Origin: Desulfocapsa sp.
GTDB taxonomy: Bacteria > Desulfobacterota > Desulfobulbia > Desulfobulbales > Desulfocapsaceae
NCBI GenBank assembly: GCA_030145625.1
Contig: JAQYVF010000016.1
Span: 1 to 64,000 of the forward strand
DNA length: 64,000 nt
Direction of reading: 5' to 3'
The notes under the pieces were generated by a model. That model ran no database searches. It was not told the DNA's origin and saw nothing but the letters and a program-made list of their open reading frames with translations. This document shows positions 45,982 through 54,577 of the stretch, piece by piece. The stretch's first letter is position 1; each line of letters opens with the position of its first letter. Position numbers and translations under genes: made by a program.

Positions 45982-47733
45982 ATGGAAAAGGGCAACGAAG
46001 AGCCAGCAAAGGGGAAAAAATATTTAGAGCCCACTCTTCATTTTATTAGAAAGCGGCTACTTATTGGTGAAGGTGACACCGCAGAAAAAATTATCATTTC
46101 AGAACTGGTCAAGAAAGATCAGGCTCTCCTCTCCTTTGCGGATTTCGAGGAATATGCAGAAAAGGGATTTGAAAAAAGCCCGGTCAGATCAGGCAGCAAC
46201 ACCCATTTTTCAGATGATGAGAACACACTGTTTGCCGACATCATTGGCTACCCCAGGATAGATATCATGGATCCGGAAGAGGGCGATGAACCAATCCTTT
46301 TGGTTTCACTTATTCCCCTGGTCAGGGTTTCACTCGATAAAATGCAGGCCACCCTTATCCTTCACCCTCCAATCCCAGACTGTTTTTCTACCCAAAGCGT
46401 ACCACTTCCAGAGTTACTCCAGGAAGCAGGCATCCTTTATGGCATCGACCAATCATCTCTTAATCATGCGCAGAAGATTATTCAAGAAGGTTATAACGAT
46501 TTTCTTGACCTTCCCATAGCACTTGGCATACCGTCTGGACCAGGTTCCGATGCCTATCTCCGCTTTGAGCTCGAAATAGGTCCCATTGCCGGACGTATCC
46601 TGGACGACGACACTATTGATTTCCGAGAGCGGAGAATCATGATCGGTGTACGCGAAGGCCAGCTCCTGGCCACCAAAATACCAGCAGTATCCGGAACTCC
46701 CGGAGTCAATGTTCTGGGTCAGGAAATTGAGCCGGAGGGTGGAAAAGACATCAAGGTCAAGGTAGCAAATGATGCTGTCTTTTCTGAAGAAAGCGGAGAG
46801 GCAAGAGCCACAAAAGACGGCATTCTCACAGTAGTCAAAGATTCTGTTATCAAGGTCTCTTCCAAACATGAGGTTCCCGGAGATGTGGATTTCAAGACTG
46901 GTCATATCAATTCCCCAAACTGTGTGACTATCCGTGGTTCAGTACAGCCAGGTTTTACAGTGAGCACCGGAGGTGACCTTGCAATTGGAAAAGAGGTGAT
47001 GTCCGCTACTATCTCCTCCGAGGGAAACATGGTGATCAAAGGTGGCATTACCGGAAAAAAAACCACGATCAAGGCCCTTGGAGATATAGATATCAACTTC
47101 ATCGAACATGGAAAAATCGATTCTGGAGGAACTGTTGTCATACGAAAACAGACCTATTACAGCAATGTCTCAGCAGCAGGCGATATCCGCTGTCGACCAG
47201 GAACAAATGTCGTTGGAGGCAGCCTGGTGGCCGGTGGACAACTGAGTGTGGCAAACGTGGGATCAGAAAACTGCGAGCCCGCCCTCCTTGCCGCAGGCGT
47301 TGATATCGAGCGACTTAACTTGTTGGAAGAATTAAAACAGAGCATTCAACAGCAGCAAGATGATATTATCCAGTGGCTACAGCGTTATGGGGGCAACAGC
47401 CGCTCTAAGAAAATTCGAAAAATGGAAGCCAAAGTGGATGAAACCAAAATGAAACGGCTCAAACTGAACCTCATCCCGGGAACAGGACTTTTATCCCGTG
47501 TCGGCCCCTCCACAGAAGCTCCGACAGTCGAAAATGATGATCAAGAGGTTGGAACAAGGGCACTCAGCATCGACAAAATCCATATTGACGTCTCAGGGAC
47601 TATTTTCGCGGGAACAGAGGTCAGAATCGGGAACCGCAGTCTGGTGTTAACCAAAAATGTCAGCAATCGACGCTTTAAACTGAAACAGAACCTCAAACAG
47701 ATCATTGCCGCACCCTTAAAAGGAAAACACTGA
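45982..47733 (+). CDS. DUF342/FapA-family protein
   Basis: 583 aa. The centre and C-terminal half match FapA (DUF342): ISVREGQLLATKIPAVSG-type segment (IGVREGQLLATKIPA), PGVNVLGQEI, then a beta-helix stack (VTIRGSVQPGFTVSTGGDLA, GNMVIKGGITGKK, ALGDIDINFIEHGKI) and a coiled coil (about 455-500). The N-terminal 190 residues are less typical. FapA-like proteins are cytoplasmic scaffolds with poorly known function, linked to polymer and cell-envelope regulation in other bacteria. No operon partner is evident. Confidence 0.8.
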   Translation: MEKGNEEPAKGKKYLEPTLHFIRKRLLIGEGDTAEKIIISELVKKDQALLSFADFEEYAEKGFEKSPVRSGSNTHFSDDENTLFADIIGYPRIDIMDPEEGDEPILLVSLIPLVRVSLDKMQATLILHPPIPDCFSTQSVPLPELLQEAGILYGIDQSSLNHAQKIIQEGYNDFLDLPIALGIPSGPGSDAYLRFELEIGPIAGRILDDDTIDFRERRIMIGVREGQLLATKIPAVSGTPGVNVLGQEIEPEGGKDIKVKVANDAVFSEESGEARATKDGILTVVKDSVIKVSSKHEVPGDVDFKTGHINSPNCVTIRGSVQPGFTVSTGGDLAIGKEVMSATISSEGNMVIKGGITGKKTTIKALGDIDINFIEHGKIDSGGTVVIRKQTYYSNVSAAGDIRCRPGTNVVGGSLVAGGQLSVANVGSENCEPALLAAGVDIERLNLLEELKQSIQQQQDDIIQWLQRYGGNSRSKKIRKMEAKVDETKMKRLKLNLIPGTGLLSRVGPSTEAPTVENDDQEVGTRALSIDKIHIDVSGTIFAGTEVRIGNRSLVLTKNVSNRRFKLKQNLKQIIAAPLKGKH

Positions 47734-47911
47734 TTATTTGATAAAATCCCTCAAGCCCCCCACCGTTATATGATCAGCCTGTCTCACATAGAGTGCCAAC
47801 AATTCAGCACCCCGTGCACTCGCCCCCCGAACGAAGCACCACTTTGATAACTCTCCGGCACTGAAATACTTTTACAGTGCAAAGGGTTCTGCAACATGGT
47901 AATCCCTCTAG

Positions 47912-47960
47912 GGGTACCTTGAAAAATTAGAACTTTCGTTCATTTTTTTGCAAGGTGGCC
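47912..47960 (+). repeat. MITE-like repeat, short copy D (49 bp)
   Basis: Keeps about 30 bases of the left end (GGGTACCTTGAAAAATTAG and onward) joined to the right end (TTTTTTGCAAGGTGGCC), so it is an internal deletion of the 141-bp form. Flanks CTAG and TTAG agree at 3 of 4 bases. It lies 40 bases before sbcD. Confidence 0.8.
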
Positions 47961-48000
47961 TTAGGTTCATTGGTACCATTCTTTTCCTGAACAAACGTCA

Positions 48001-49227
48001 ATGAAGATCCTTCACACCTCAGACTGGCATCTAGGCCATAAGCTTTACGGAAAACAGCGCTATCAGGAATTTTCCCTTTTCCTTGATTGGCTGGCAATGG
48101 TTATTGAAGAGCAAGGGATTGAAGCTCTGCTCATAGCCGGTGATATCTTTGACAGCCAGACGCCTTCCAATCGTGTTCTGGAGCTCTATTATCGATTCCT
48201 CTCCCGGATTTCACATTCTTCGTGTCGCCATGTGATCATTATCGGAGGCAACCACGATTCCCCTACCCTGCTCAATGCTCCCCGAGAACTCCTCCGGTTT
48301 CTCGACATTCATGTTATTGGCAGGGTACCTGAGAACATCGAAAAGGAGATCATTGTCTTACGAAATGAAGACAACAGGCCCGAACTTATGGTCCTTGCCG
48401 TGCCCTACCTTCGTGACAGGGATCTCAGATCCGCAACGGCTGGGGAAAGCCTATACGACAAGGAAAAGAAACTCCTGGCAGGCATACAAGATCATTATGC
48501 CAAAGTGTATGAACTGGCCCAAACAAAACGAAAAACCCTGGACACCTCTCTCCCCATTGTGGCCATGGGCCATCTCTTCTGTCAAGGCGGCACGACCAGT
48601 CAGGGAGACGGGATTCGGGAACTCTACGTAGGTTCCCTGGTGCATGTTGGTCTTGATACTTTTCCTGCCAAGATTGATTATCTCGCCTTGGGACACCTTC
48701 ACCTTCCGCAAAAAGTCAGCGGCCAGGTCAACAGAAGATATTCCGGCGCACCATTCGCCATGAGTTTTAATGAGGCAGACAAACAAAAATGTGTCATTGC
48801 AGTCACTCTTGCTCCAACACTTGTGGTGGATGAAATCCCGGTTCCCTGCTTTCAAGCGCTTCAAACCATCACTGGAGATCTTGTCCAGATCCTTGAAACA
48901 ATCAACCACCTGAAAGAGAAGAATCAATCCATTCTGCTTGAAATCAACTACTCCGGCAAGACCCTCCTTGATGACCTGCAGGAGCAGATCTATAGAGCTG
49001 TTGGTGACAGCCCTCTTGAAGTCCTGCGTATCAGCAACAAAAGGATCTATGACCACGTCCTGCAGCAAACTTTAGAGATCAAAACCCTGGAAGAGCTCAC
49101 CCCCCTCCAGGTATTTCAGCAATGCCTCGACATGCATGAAATAGACCATGACCAGCAACAGGAAATGGAACTGACCTTTAAAACAGCCCTTGCAGCCCTG
49201 CAAAATGAAGACAGCTCCCTGGAATAG
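48001..49227 (+). CDS. sbcD: DNA double-strand-break nuclease subunit SbcD (Mre11-like)
   Basis: 408 aa. The metallophosphoesterase motifs are in order: TSDWHLGH (7-13), AGDIFDSQTPSN, GGNHDSP and the later MGHLFCQGG and LALGHLHLPQ histidines. With SbcC it forms an ATP-dependent nuclease that opens hairpins and trims DNA ends, often at replication forks. sbcC starts 6 bases after its stop. Confidence 0.96.
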   Translation: MKILHTSDWHLGHKLYGKQRYQEFSLFLDWLAMVIEEQGIEALLIAGDIFDSQTPSNRVLELYYRFLSRISHSSCRHVIIIGGNHDSPTLLNAPRELLRFLDIHVIGRVPENIEKEIIVLRNEDNRPELMVLAVPYLRDRDLRSATAGESLYDKEKKLLAGIQDHYAKVYELAQTKRKTLDTSLPIVAMGHLFCQGGTTSQGDGIRELYVGSLVHVGLDTFPAKIDYLALGHLHLPQKVSGQVNRRYSGAPFAMSFNEADKQKCVIAVTLAPTLVVDEIPVPCFQALQTITGDLVQILETINHLKEKNQSILLEINYSGKTLLDDLQEQIYRAVGDSPLEVLRISNKRIYDHVLQQTLEIKTLEELTPLQVFQQCLDMHEIDHDQQQEMELTFKTALAALQNEDSSLE

Positions 49228-49233
49228 TCGGTC

Positions 49234-52200
49234 ATGAAAATCCTGCAAATCCGTTTTCAAAATCTCAACTCCCTGACCGGAACCTGGCACATCGACTTCA
49301 CCGATCCAGCCTATGGCGAGAACAGTCTTTTTGCTATCACCGGCCCCACGGGTTCCGGCAAGTCCACTCTCCTTGATGCTGTCTGCCTGGCACTGTATGG
49401 GCGTACCCCCCGGCTGTCCAGAATAAGCAAGACATCTAATGAGATCATGAGCAGACACACCGGTATCTGTTTTGCCGAGGTGGAATTTGAGACTGTCAAA
49501 GGGCACTTTCGCTGCCACTGGTCCCAGCACCGTTCAAGACAGCAGGCAGGGGGAGACCTGCAACAGCCCAAACATGAAATCGCCGATGCCGCAAGCAGTA
49601 CCATTCTTGAAAGCCGAATACGCAATGTAGCAATCAGAGTGGAAGAGGTTACAGGAATGGATTTTGATCGTTTTACCCGTTCCACCCTCCTCGCCCAAGG
49701 TGGATTTGCCACCTTTCTTCAGGCCTCACCGGACAATCGAGCTCCCCTCCTGGAACAGATTACGGGGACTGAAATCTATTCCAGTCTTTCCATCAAGGTC
49801 CACGAACTTCGAACAGAGGAACAGGCCAAACTGCAGGAACTTAAACAAACACTTGCCCACATCAACCTCCTGAGCTCTGAAGAAGAACAAGAACTTCATA
49901 AAATCATCCGTGACAGAGAACATCAGAGTGAATTGCAGAAGAAAGAGAGTGCAGTAACAAGAAGTAAACTGGACTGGCTCAACATGCTGGCAGAACTCAG
50001 GAACGAGATCAAAAAACAGAGCAGGCAACTTCAGGTCATCAGAGCAGAAGAAAAGGAACGCGCAACGGAACTCAAGCAACTCCCGCTAGGCCTGGCAGCC
50101 CGGGAGCTGGAACCTGTCTACCTCGAACACAAATCACTTGTCACCAAGCAAGGCAACGACATAACTGAAATCAAGCGTCTTACTGCCAACCTGGACGATT
50201 TTCTTCGCTTGCAGAAAATTGCCGACAAGGCTTGCCAGGAAGGTGAGCAAAAACTGCAGCGGACAGAAAGAGAAAGGAACAGCGGCCAGCAACTGATCAA
50301 ACAAGTACAGGAGTTGGACCTTCGCCTCCAGACAGCAAAAGAACAACTCCTGGAACACGACAACATCCTGAAAAACCTTTCTCATAAAAAAACAGCAGGA
50401 GAGGCTACCCTCAAGACAATCCTGCAGAAACTTGATTTGGAGGAAAACAGGAAAAAGAAACTGCATATCTTTTTTAAGCAGCAGGCTGGGGACGAAAAGC
50501 TTGGAGAAGAATTTTCCGCCCTGCAGATGGAAATCAATTCCATCCTGCCCCTTCAAGATCAAGGTGCTGTCTCTTCTCAAACAAGAAAAAACGCAGAACA
50601 GGAGACACTGAAAAAAAAGCAGACTGTGACCCTGCTTGTAAAAGATGAAACGGCCCTACAAAAAAAAGCTTCCGACATCGCTCAGATTCTCAACAGGCTG
50701 AAACAGGAAAGCAATCAGCTCCTCCAGGGAAAAAGCGCCGAAACACTGCAGCAGGACCTTTTCTTAATGCAAACCAGAGAAAAGGCAATACAGGATCTCC
50801 TCCTCCTTGTCGAGGAACAGGCTGTCCAAACACAAGAGACGGACACACTTCACAAACAGATTCTCAAGGATGCAGAAGAAGAAACAAAACTCAAGACAGC
50901 ACTGAACGGTATCCGCCAGGAGATCACTACTCGACAGCAAGAAGTCGAACTCCTGGAAAAAAACATGCTCCTGCTCGCACGAATTCAGAGCCTGGAAGCA
51001 GAACGTCATCGTCTCCGGGACGGCAGGCCCTGCCCCCTCTGCGGTGCTACCACGCACCCCTACAGCCGAGAAATCATTCCTGCAATTTCTGATGAAGAAC
51101 TCAGGCTGCAAGAGGCAAAAAAAGAACTGACTATTCTTGAAAGAAAGAACATTGAACTGACACGACAAGAAATAATCAGCCGCGAGCAGCAGAACACTAG
51201 CATCCAACGCATCAACACCTGTAAAGAAGAGCTTGCCAAAAAAGAAAAGACATTGGAACAACTGCTCTCAAGCCTCGAATTTCCACCCTTTAGACAAATT
51301 GATATCGAGGCAATAAAAGATGAAGAAGAGAAGCTGATTCGACAAAAAAAGTCTCTGCAGCAACGTAGTGAAGATCTGAAAGAACAACACAATAAACTCG
51401 CGGCTGCTGAAGAAAAAGAAAAAGAGTTAAACCAGGCACAACAAAATATTACAAAAAGCCTCCTTACTGCCAGCCACCAAGTCTCCTCTGCCGAGCAGGA
51501 GCAGCAGAGGCTCTTGCGGGAAGAGCAAATTCTTTTCACAGAGCTTAAAGAAAGAACAAATGCTCTCTTTTCTAAACTGGCCTCCTACAATATCGATTCT
51601 CCTTCCCCCAATAAGCTCCCTGCTATCCTGAAAGAACTTGCTAGGAGGACACAAGAGTGGAAAGATAAAAAAGAAGAAGAGCGGCTGGTCGCTACCCACA
51701 TTCTGACCTTGAGTTCTGAAATCAATCACCACCAGGAACTTCTTGCGAAATTGACCACAGATTCAGCCGAAAAAGAAGTACAACGTAAAAATACTCATGT
51801 ATCTCTCAACACCTTTGCACAGACCAGGGGCGAGATTTTTGGCAGTAAAAATACAGATGAAGAGGCAAAGCGTCTGCAATCAGCAATAAACGAGGCTCGT
51901 AAGAAACTGGAGAAACGAAACAAGGAACATACTGCTATCACAGATAAAATCACAGTTACCAGCACACTGCTGAAGAATATGGAATCTGTGAGCCATAAGC
52001 GTTTACAGGAAATCCAGGAAAAAAAGCAAAAATTGGACCAGATCCTGACGTCTTCCCCTTTTTCAGACTTGAATCAATTTCTTAGCGCAAGACTCAAGCC
52101 TCAAATGCTGACAAAACTTCTGGAACTGCAAAATGTTCTGCAGACGAGGAAGATAAAAGCTCAAACTCTCCTGGAAGACAAAGAAAAAACTCTTCACCAA

Positions 52201-52908
52201 GAAGAGAGAAAGCAGCTATGCCAAGAAAAGGACGAAGAGTTAAAACAGAAGCTTGTTGAGCAGGAAAATCAAATAGTACAGCTTCTAGAACAAGCTGGGG
52301 CCGCACGGGAAAAACTCAAAAAAAATGACACTGACAGGGAAAAGGCATCAGAAAGACAGGCCATTATCGAAACTCAAAAGAAAGTAACTGGACGCTGGAA
52401 CCGACTTCACATACTCATCGGTTCGGCTGACGGCAAAAAATTCCGGAACTTTGCCCAAGGTCTCACTTTTGAAATGATGATCAGCCACGCAAACGATGCG
52501 TTGAACCGCATGAACAACCGATATATACTCCTCCGAGATCGCAACGTACCTCTGGACCTCAACGTCATCGACACCTATCAGGCAGGTGAAGTGCGATCCA
52601 CCAAAAACCTCTCAGGCGGAGAAGCTTTTCTTGTAAGTCTCTCTCTGGCTATGGGACTCTCCCACATGGCCAGTAATAATGTGCGGATAGACTCCCTCTT
52701 CCTGGACGAAGGATTTGGCACCCTGGACGAAGAGACTCTGGAATCTGCCCTTGACGCCCTCTCTCAACTTCGTGAGGACAACAAGCTTATCGGTGTTATC
52801 TCCCATGTGGGTGCACTCAAGGAACGAATTCCCCTGCAAATCGAAATTACTCCCGGCATCGGCGGCAGAAGTACAGCCAAAGGCCCTGGAGTGAGAAGGG
52901 AAAACTGA
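49234..52908 (+). CDS. sbcC: DNA double-strand-break nuclease subunit SbcC (Rad50-like)
   Basis: 1224 aa. Walker A GPTGSGKST (38-46) near the N-terminus, two long coiled coils (about 170-590 and 610-1050), a zinc hook with CPLC (600-603), and at the C-terminus the signature NLSGGEAFLVSLSLAM and Walker B DSLFLDEGFGTLDEE. It is the SMC-like ATPase of the SbcCD complex and tethers DNA ends through the hook. The stop overlaps the start of the small membrane gene by one base (TGATG). Confidence 0.97.
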   Translation: MKILQIRFQNLNSLTGTWHIDFTDPAYGENSLFAITGPTGSGKSTLLDAVCLALYGRTPRLSRISKTSNEIMSRHTGICFAEVEFETVKGHFRCHWSQHRSRQQAGGDLQQPKHEIADAASSTILESRIRNVAIRVEEVTGMDFDRFTRSTLLAQGGFATFLQASPDNRAPLLEQITGTEIYSSLSIKVHELRTEEQAKLQELKQTLAHINLLSSEEEQELHKIIRDREHQSELQKKESAVTRSKLDWLNMLAELRNEIKKQSRQLQVIRAEEKERATELKQLPLGLAARELEPVYLEHKSLVTKQGNDITEIKRLTANLDDFLRLQKIADKACQEGEQKLQRTERERNSGQQLIKQVQELDLRLQTAKEQLLEHDNILKNLSHKKTAGEATLKTILQKLDLEENRKKKLHIFFKQQAGDEKLGEEFSALQMEINSILPLQDQGAVSSQTRKNAEQETLKKKQTVTLLVKDETALQKKASDIAQILNRLKQESNQLLQGKSAETLQQDLFLMQTREKAIQDLLLLVEEQAVQTQETDTLHKQILKDAEEETKLKTALNGIRQEITTRQQEVELLEKNMLLLARIQSLEAERHRLRDGRPCPLCGATTHPYSREIIPAISDEELRLQEAKKELTILERKNIELTRQEIISREQQNTSIQRINTCKEELAKKEKTLEQLLSSLEFPPFRQIDIEAIKDEEEKLIRQKKSLQQRSEDLKEQHNKLAAAEEKEKELNQAQQNITKSLLTASHQVSSAEQEQQRLLREEQILFTELKERTNALFSKLASYNIDSPSPNKLPAILKELARRTQEWKDKKEEERLVATHILTLSSEINHHQELLAKLTTDSAEKEVQRKNTHVSLNTFAQTRGEIFGSKNTDEEAKRLQSAINEARKKLEKRNKEHTAITDKITVTSTLLKNMESVSHKRLQEIQEKKQKLDQILTSSPFSDLNQFLSARLKPQMLTKLLELQNVLQTRKIKAQTLLEDKEKTLHQEERKQLCQEKDEELKQKLVEQENQIVQLLEQAGAAREKLKKNDTDREKASERQAIIETQKKVTGRWNRLHILIGSADGKKFRNFAQGLTFEMMISHANDALNRMNNRYILLRDRNVPLDLNVIDTYQAGEVRSTKNLSGGEAFLVSLSLAMGLSHMASNNVRIDSLFLDEGFGTLDEETLESALDALSQLREDNKLIGVISHVGALKERIPLQIEITPGIGGRSTAKGPGVRREN

Positions 52909-53189
52909 TGAACTGCTGTCGGAAACTATTCCACCGTTTTTCTTCCCACAATCGAGCTGTCATTTGCTTCAAATGGATTAGACCCATACGCATCTTGGTG
53001 ATAGGCAGCCTCTTCTGTCACCTACTCTATAAAATTCTCTATCCCCCTCCACCATTTGCAGGCATCGTGACCATTATCCACATTTTTCTCGCCCTTCTCC
53101 TCCTGGCCGAGTGCCGTCGAAGCGTCCGTTACCACAATAGTGTTAAAGAATGGGAGGCCTTGGAGGCCAGAAGAAAATCGCTTCTCTGA
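52908..53189 (+). CDS. Small two-helix membrane protein
   Basis: 93 aa. Two hydrophobic stretches (IRILVIGSLFCHLLYKILY and IVTIIHIFLALLLLA) are separated by PPPPFAG, then a charged C-terminus (CRRSVRYHNSVKEWEALEAR). The ATG overlaps the sbcC stop by one base, so it is probably translated by reinitiation. No family is recognised and a role in DNA repair is not implied. A terminator follows at 53281. Confidence 0.55.
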   Translation: MNCCRKLFHRFSSHNRAVICFKWIRPIRILVIGSLFCHLLYKILYPPPPFAGIVTIIHIFLALLLLAECRRSVRYHNSVKEWEALEARRKSLL

Positions 53190-53280
53190 GTCATCGTTTT
53201 TAACTCCAAGCGTCAAATATGTTCAGAATAACCTGAACATGGCTATCTCACTCTATTTGCTCAAAAACAAAGAGAACATA

Positions 53281-53306
53281 TCCCTTATGAAAGGGAATAT
53301 TTTTTT
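53281..53306 (+). terminator. Terminator after the sbcDC operon
   Basis: TCCCTT (53281-53286) pairs with AAGGGA (53291-53296), followed by ATATTTTTTT. A smaller hairpin, GTTCAG-N6-CTGAAC (53221-53238), lies before it. Confidence 0.65.
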
Positions 53307-53418
53307 GTAACTACTTTATTTGTGTTGCATAATTACTGTTTCAATGTGATACAATGCGGTAGTCAGGCATTCCACGCAATCATCCTTCAATTCAATTCTG
53401 AGGCTGCAAGCACTCAAT

Positions 53419-54573
53419 ATGAACATGAAAACACACGATAACATATGCTGTTCTTCCGAAGAAGCCACTGGCCGTGACTGCTGCAATCCAAATAAAAGAT
53501 GTCATACCGGCACCTGGGAACAGTTGTTTAACGCAATACAGGATCCTGTTCTAGTGGTACGCCCGAATGGAATTATAATTGAAGCCAACGATGCCACCCT
53601 GCAGGCAGCCCAAAAAAGCAGAAATGAAGTTGTTGGACAGGGAATCTGCAAGATTGTTCATGGCGGCAAGTGGCCGCATATCAAATGTCCTTTGGAGGAA
53701 TTTCTCAAGACCTGTAGTCCGAAAGTCGAAGAAACACGACTCCCCGGACTTTTTGGTGAATATTCCTTTACCATTCTTCCTATCAAAGAGATGGATGGCA
53801 GAATAGACAAGATCATGCTACTCGCCAGAGAACTTAGCAGAGATGAGCTTCAAAAAGTAGATTCCATTCGCACCGCGAAACTCGCCGCTATTGGTGAGCT
53901 TGCTGCTGGCGTTGCCCATGAGGTCAACAACCCGATTACCGGGATTATCAACTTTGCCCAAATCCTTCTGGACAATTACGAGCTCGACCCTGTAGGTGTC
54001 AATATTGTGCAAAAAATCATCGCTGAGGGCGATAGAATAGCCTCTATTACCCACAACTTACTCTCTTTCGCACGGGCAGACAGCTGCGAACGGGAACCCA
54101 TCAATCCTGTAGAAATAATCAAGGAGTGTCTTTCACTCGTTCAGCACCAGCTGAAGATGGACGGAATCATGGTAATGACTGAATTCCCAAAAAATGATTC
54201 CCTCATTATTGCTAATTTCAACCAGTTACAGCAGGTACTGTTAAATCTAATCAGTAATAGCCGTTACGCCTTAAACGAAAGATTCCCTGGTTCCAATCCC
54301 CTCAAAATTATTGAAATTTCCTGTCTTAAAAAACAAGACAACGAACACCCTGTTTATCAAATAAGTGTGAAGGACTTCGGAACGGGCTTTCCCCAATCGC
54401 TCCTGGAACGTATTTTTGAGCCTTTTTTTACCACTAAACCTGCTGGTGAAGGTACAGGACTCGGGCTTAGTATCAGTTATGGTATTATAAAAGACCATGG
54501 AGGCCACCTGCACGTTAACTCAATTCTGGATAAATACACTGAAATGATCATTGAAATTCCAACACAAGTATAA
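53419..54573 (+). CDS. PAS-domain histidine kinase (soluble)
   Basis: 384 aa with no membrane helix. Residues 9-29 are cysteine-rich (CCSSEEATGRDCCNPNKRC), followed by a PAS domain (about 33-145) with another set of cysteines (CKIVHGGKWPHIKCPL, KTC). The HisKA box is GVAHEVNNPITGIINFAQ, phosphorylated on H167. The HATPase domain has N-box NLISNSRYALNE, G1 DFGTGF and G2 GEGTGLGLSISYGI. It should phosphorylate the sigma-54 activator encoded directly downstream (gap 4 bases). The cysteines suggest a cytoplasmic redox or metal signal; that is inference. Confidence 0.92.
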   Translation: MNMKTHDNICCSSEEATGRDCCNPNKRCHTGTWEQLFNAIQDPVLVVRPNGIIIEANDATLQAAQKSRNEVVGQGICKIVHGGKWPHIKCPLEEFLKTCSPKVEETRLPGLFGEYSFTILPIKEMDGRIDKIMLLARELSRDELQKVDSIRTAKLAAIGELAAGVAHEVNNPITGIINFAQILLDNYELDPVGVNIVQKIIAEGDRIASITHNLLSFARADSCEREPINPVEIIKECLSLVQHQLKMDGIMVMTEFPKNDSLIIANFNQLQQVLLNLISNSRYALNERFPGSNPLKIIEISCLKKQDNEHPVYQISVKDFGTGFPQSLLERIFEPFFTTKPAGEGTGLGLSISYGIIKDHGGHLHVNSILDKYTEMIIEIPTQV

Positions 54574-54577
54574 GGCT

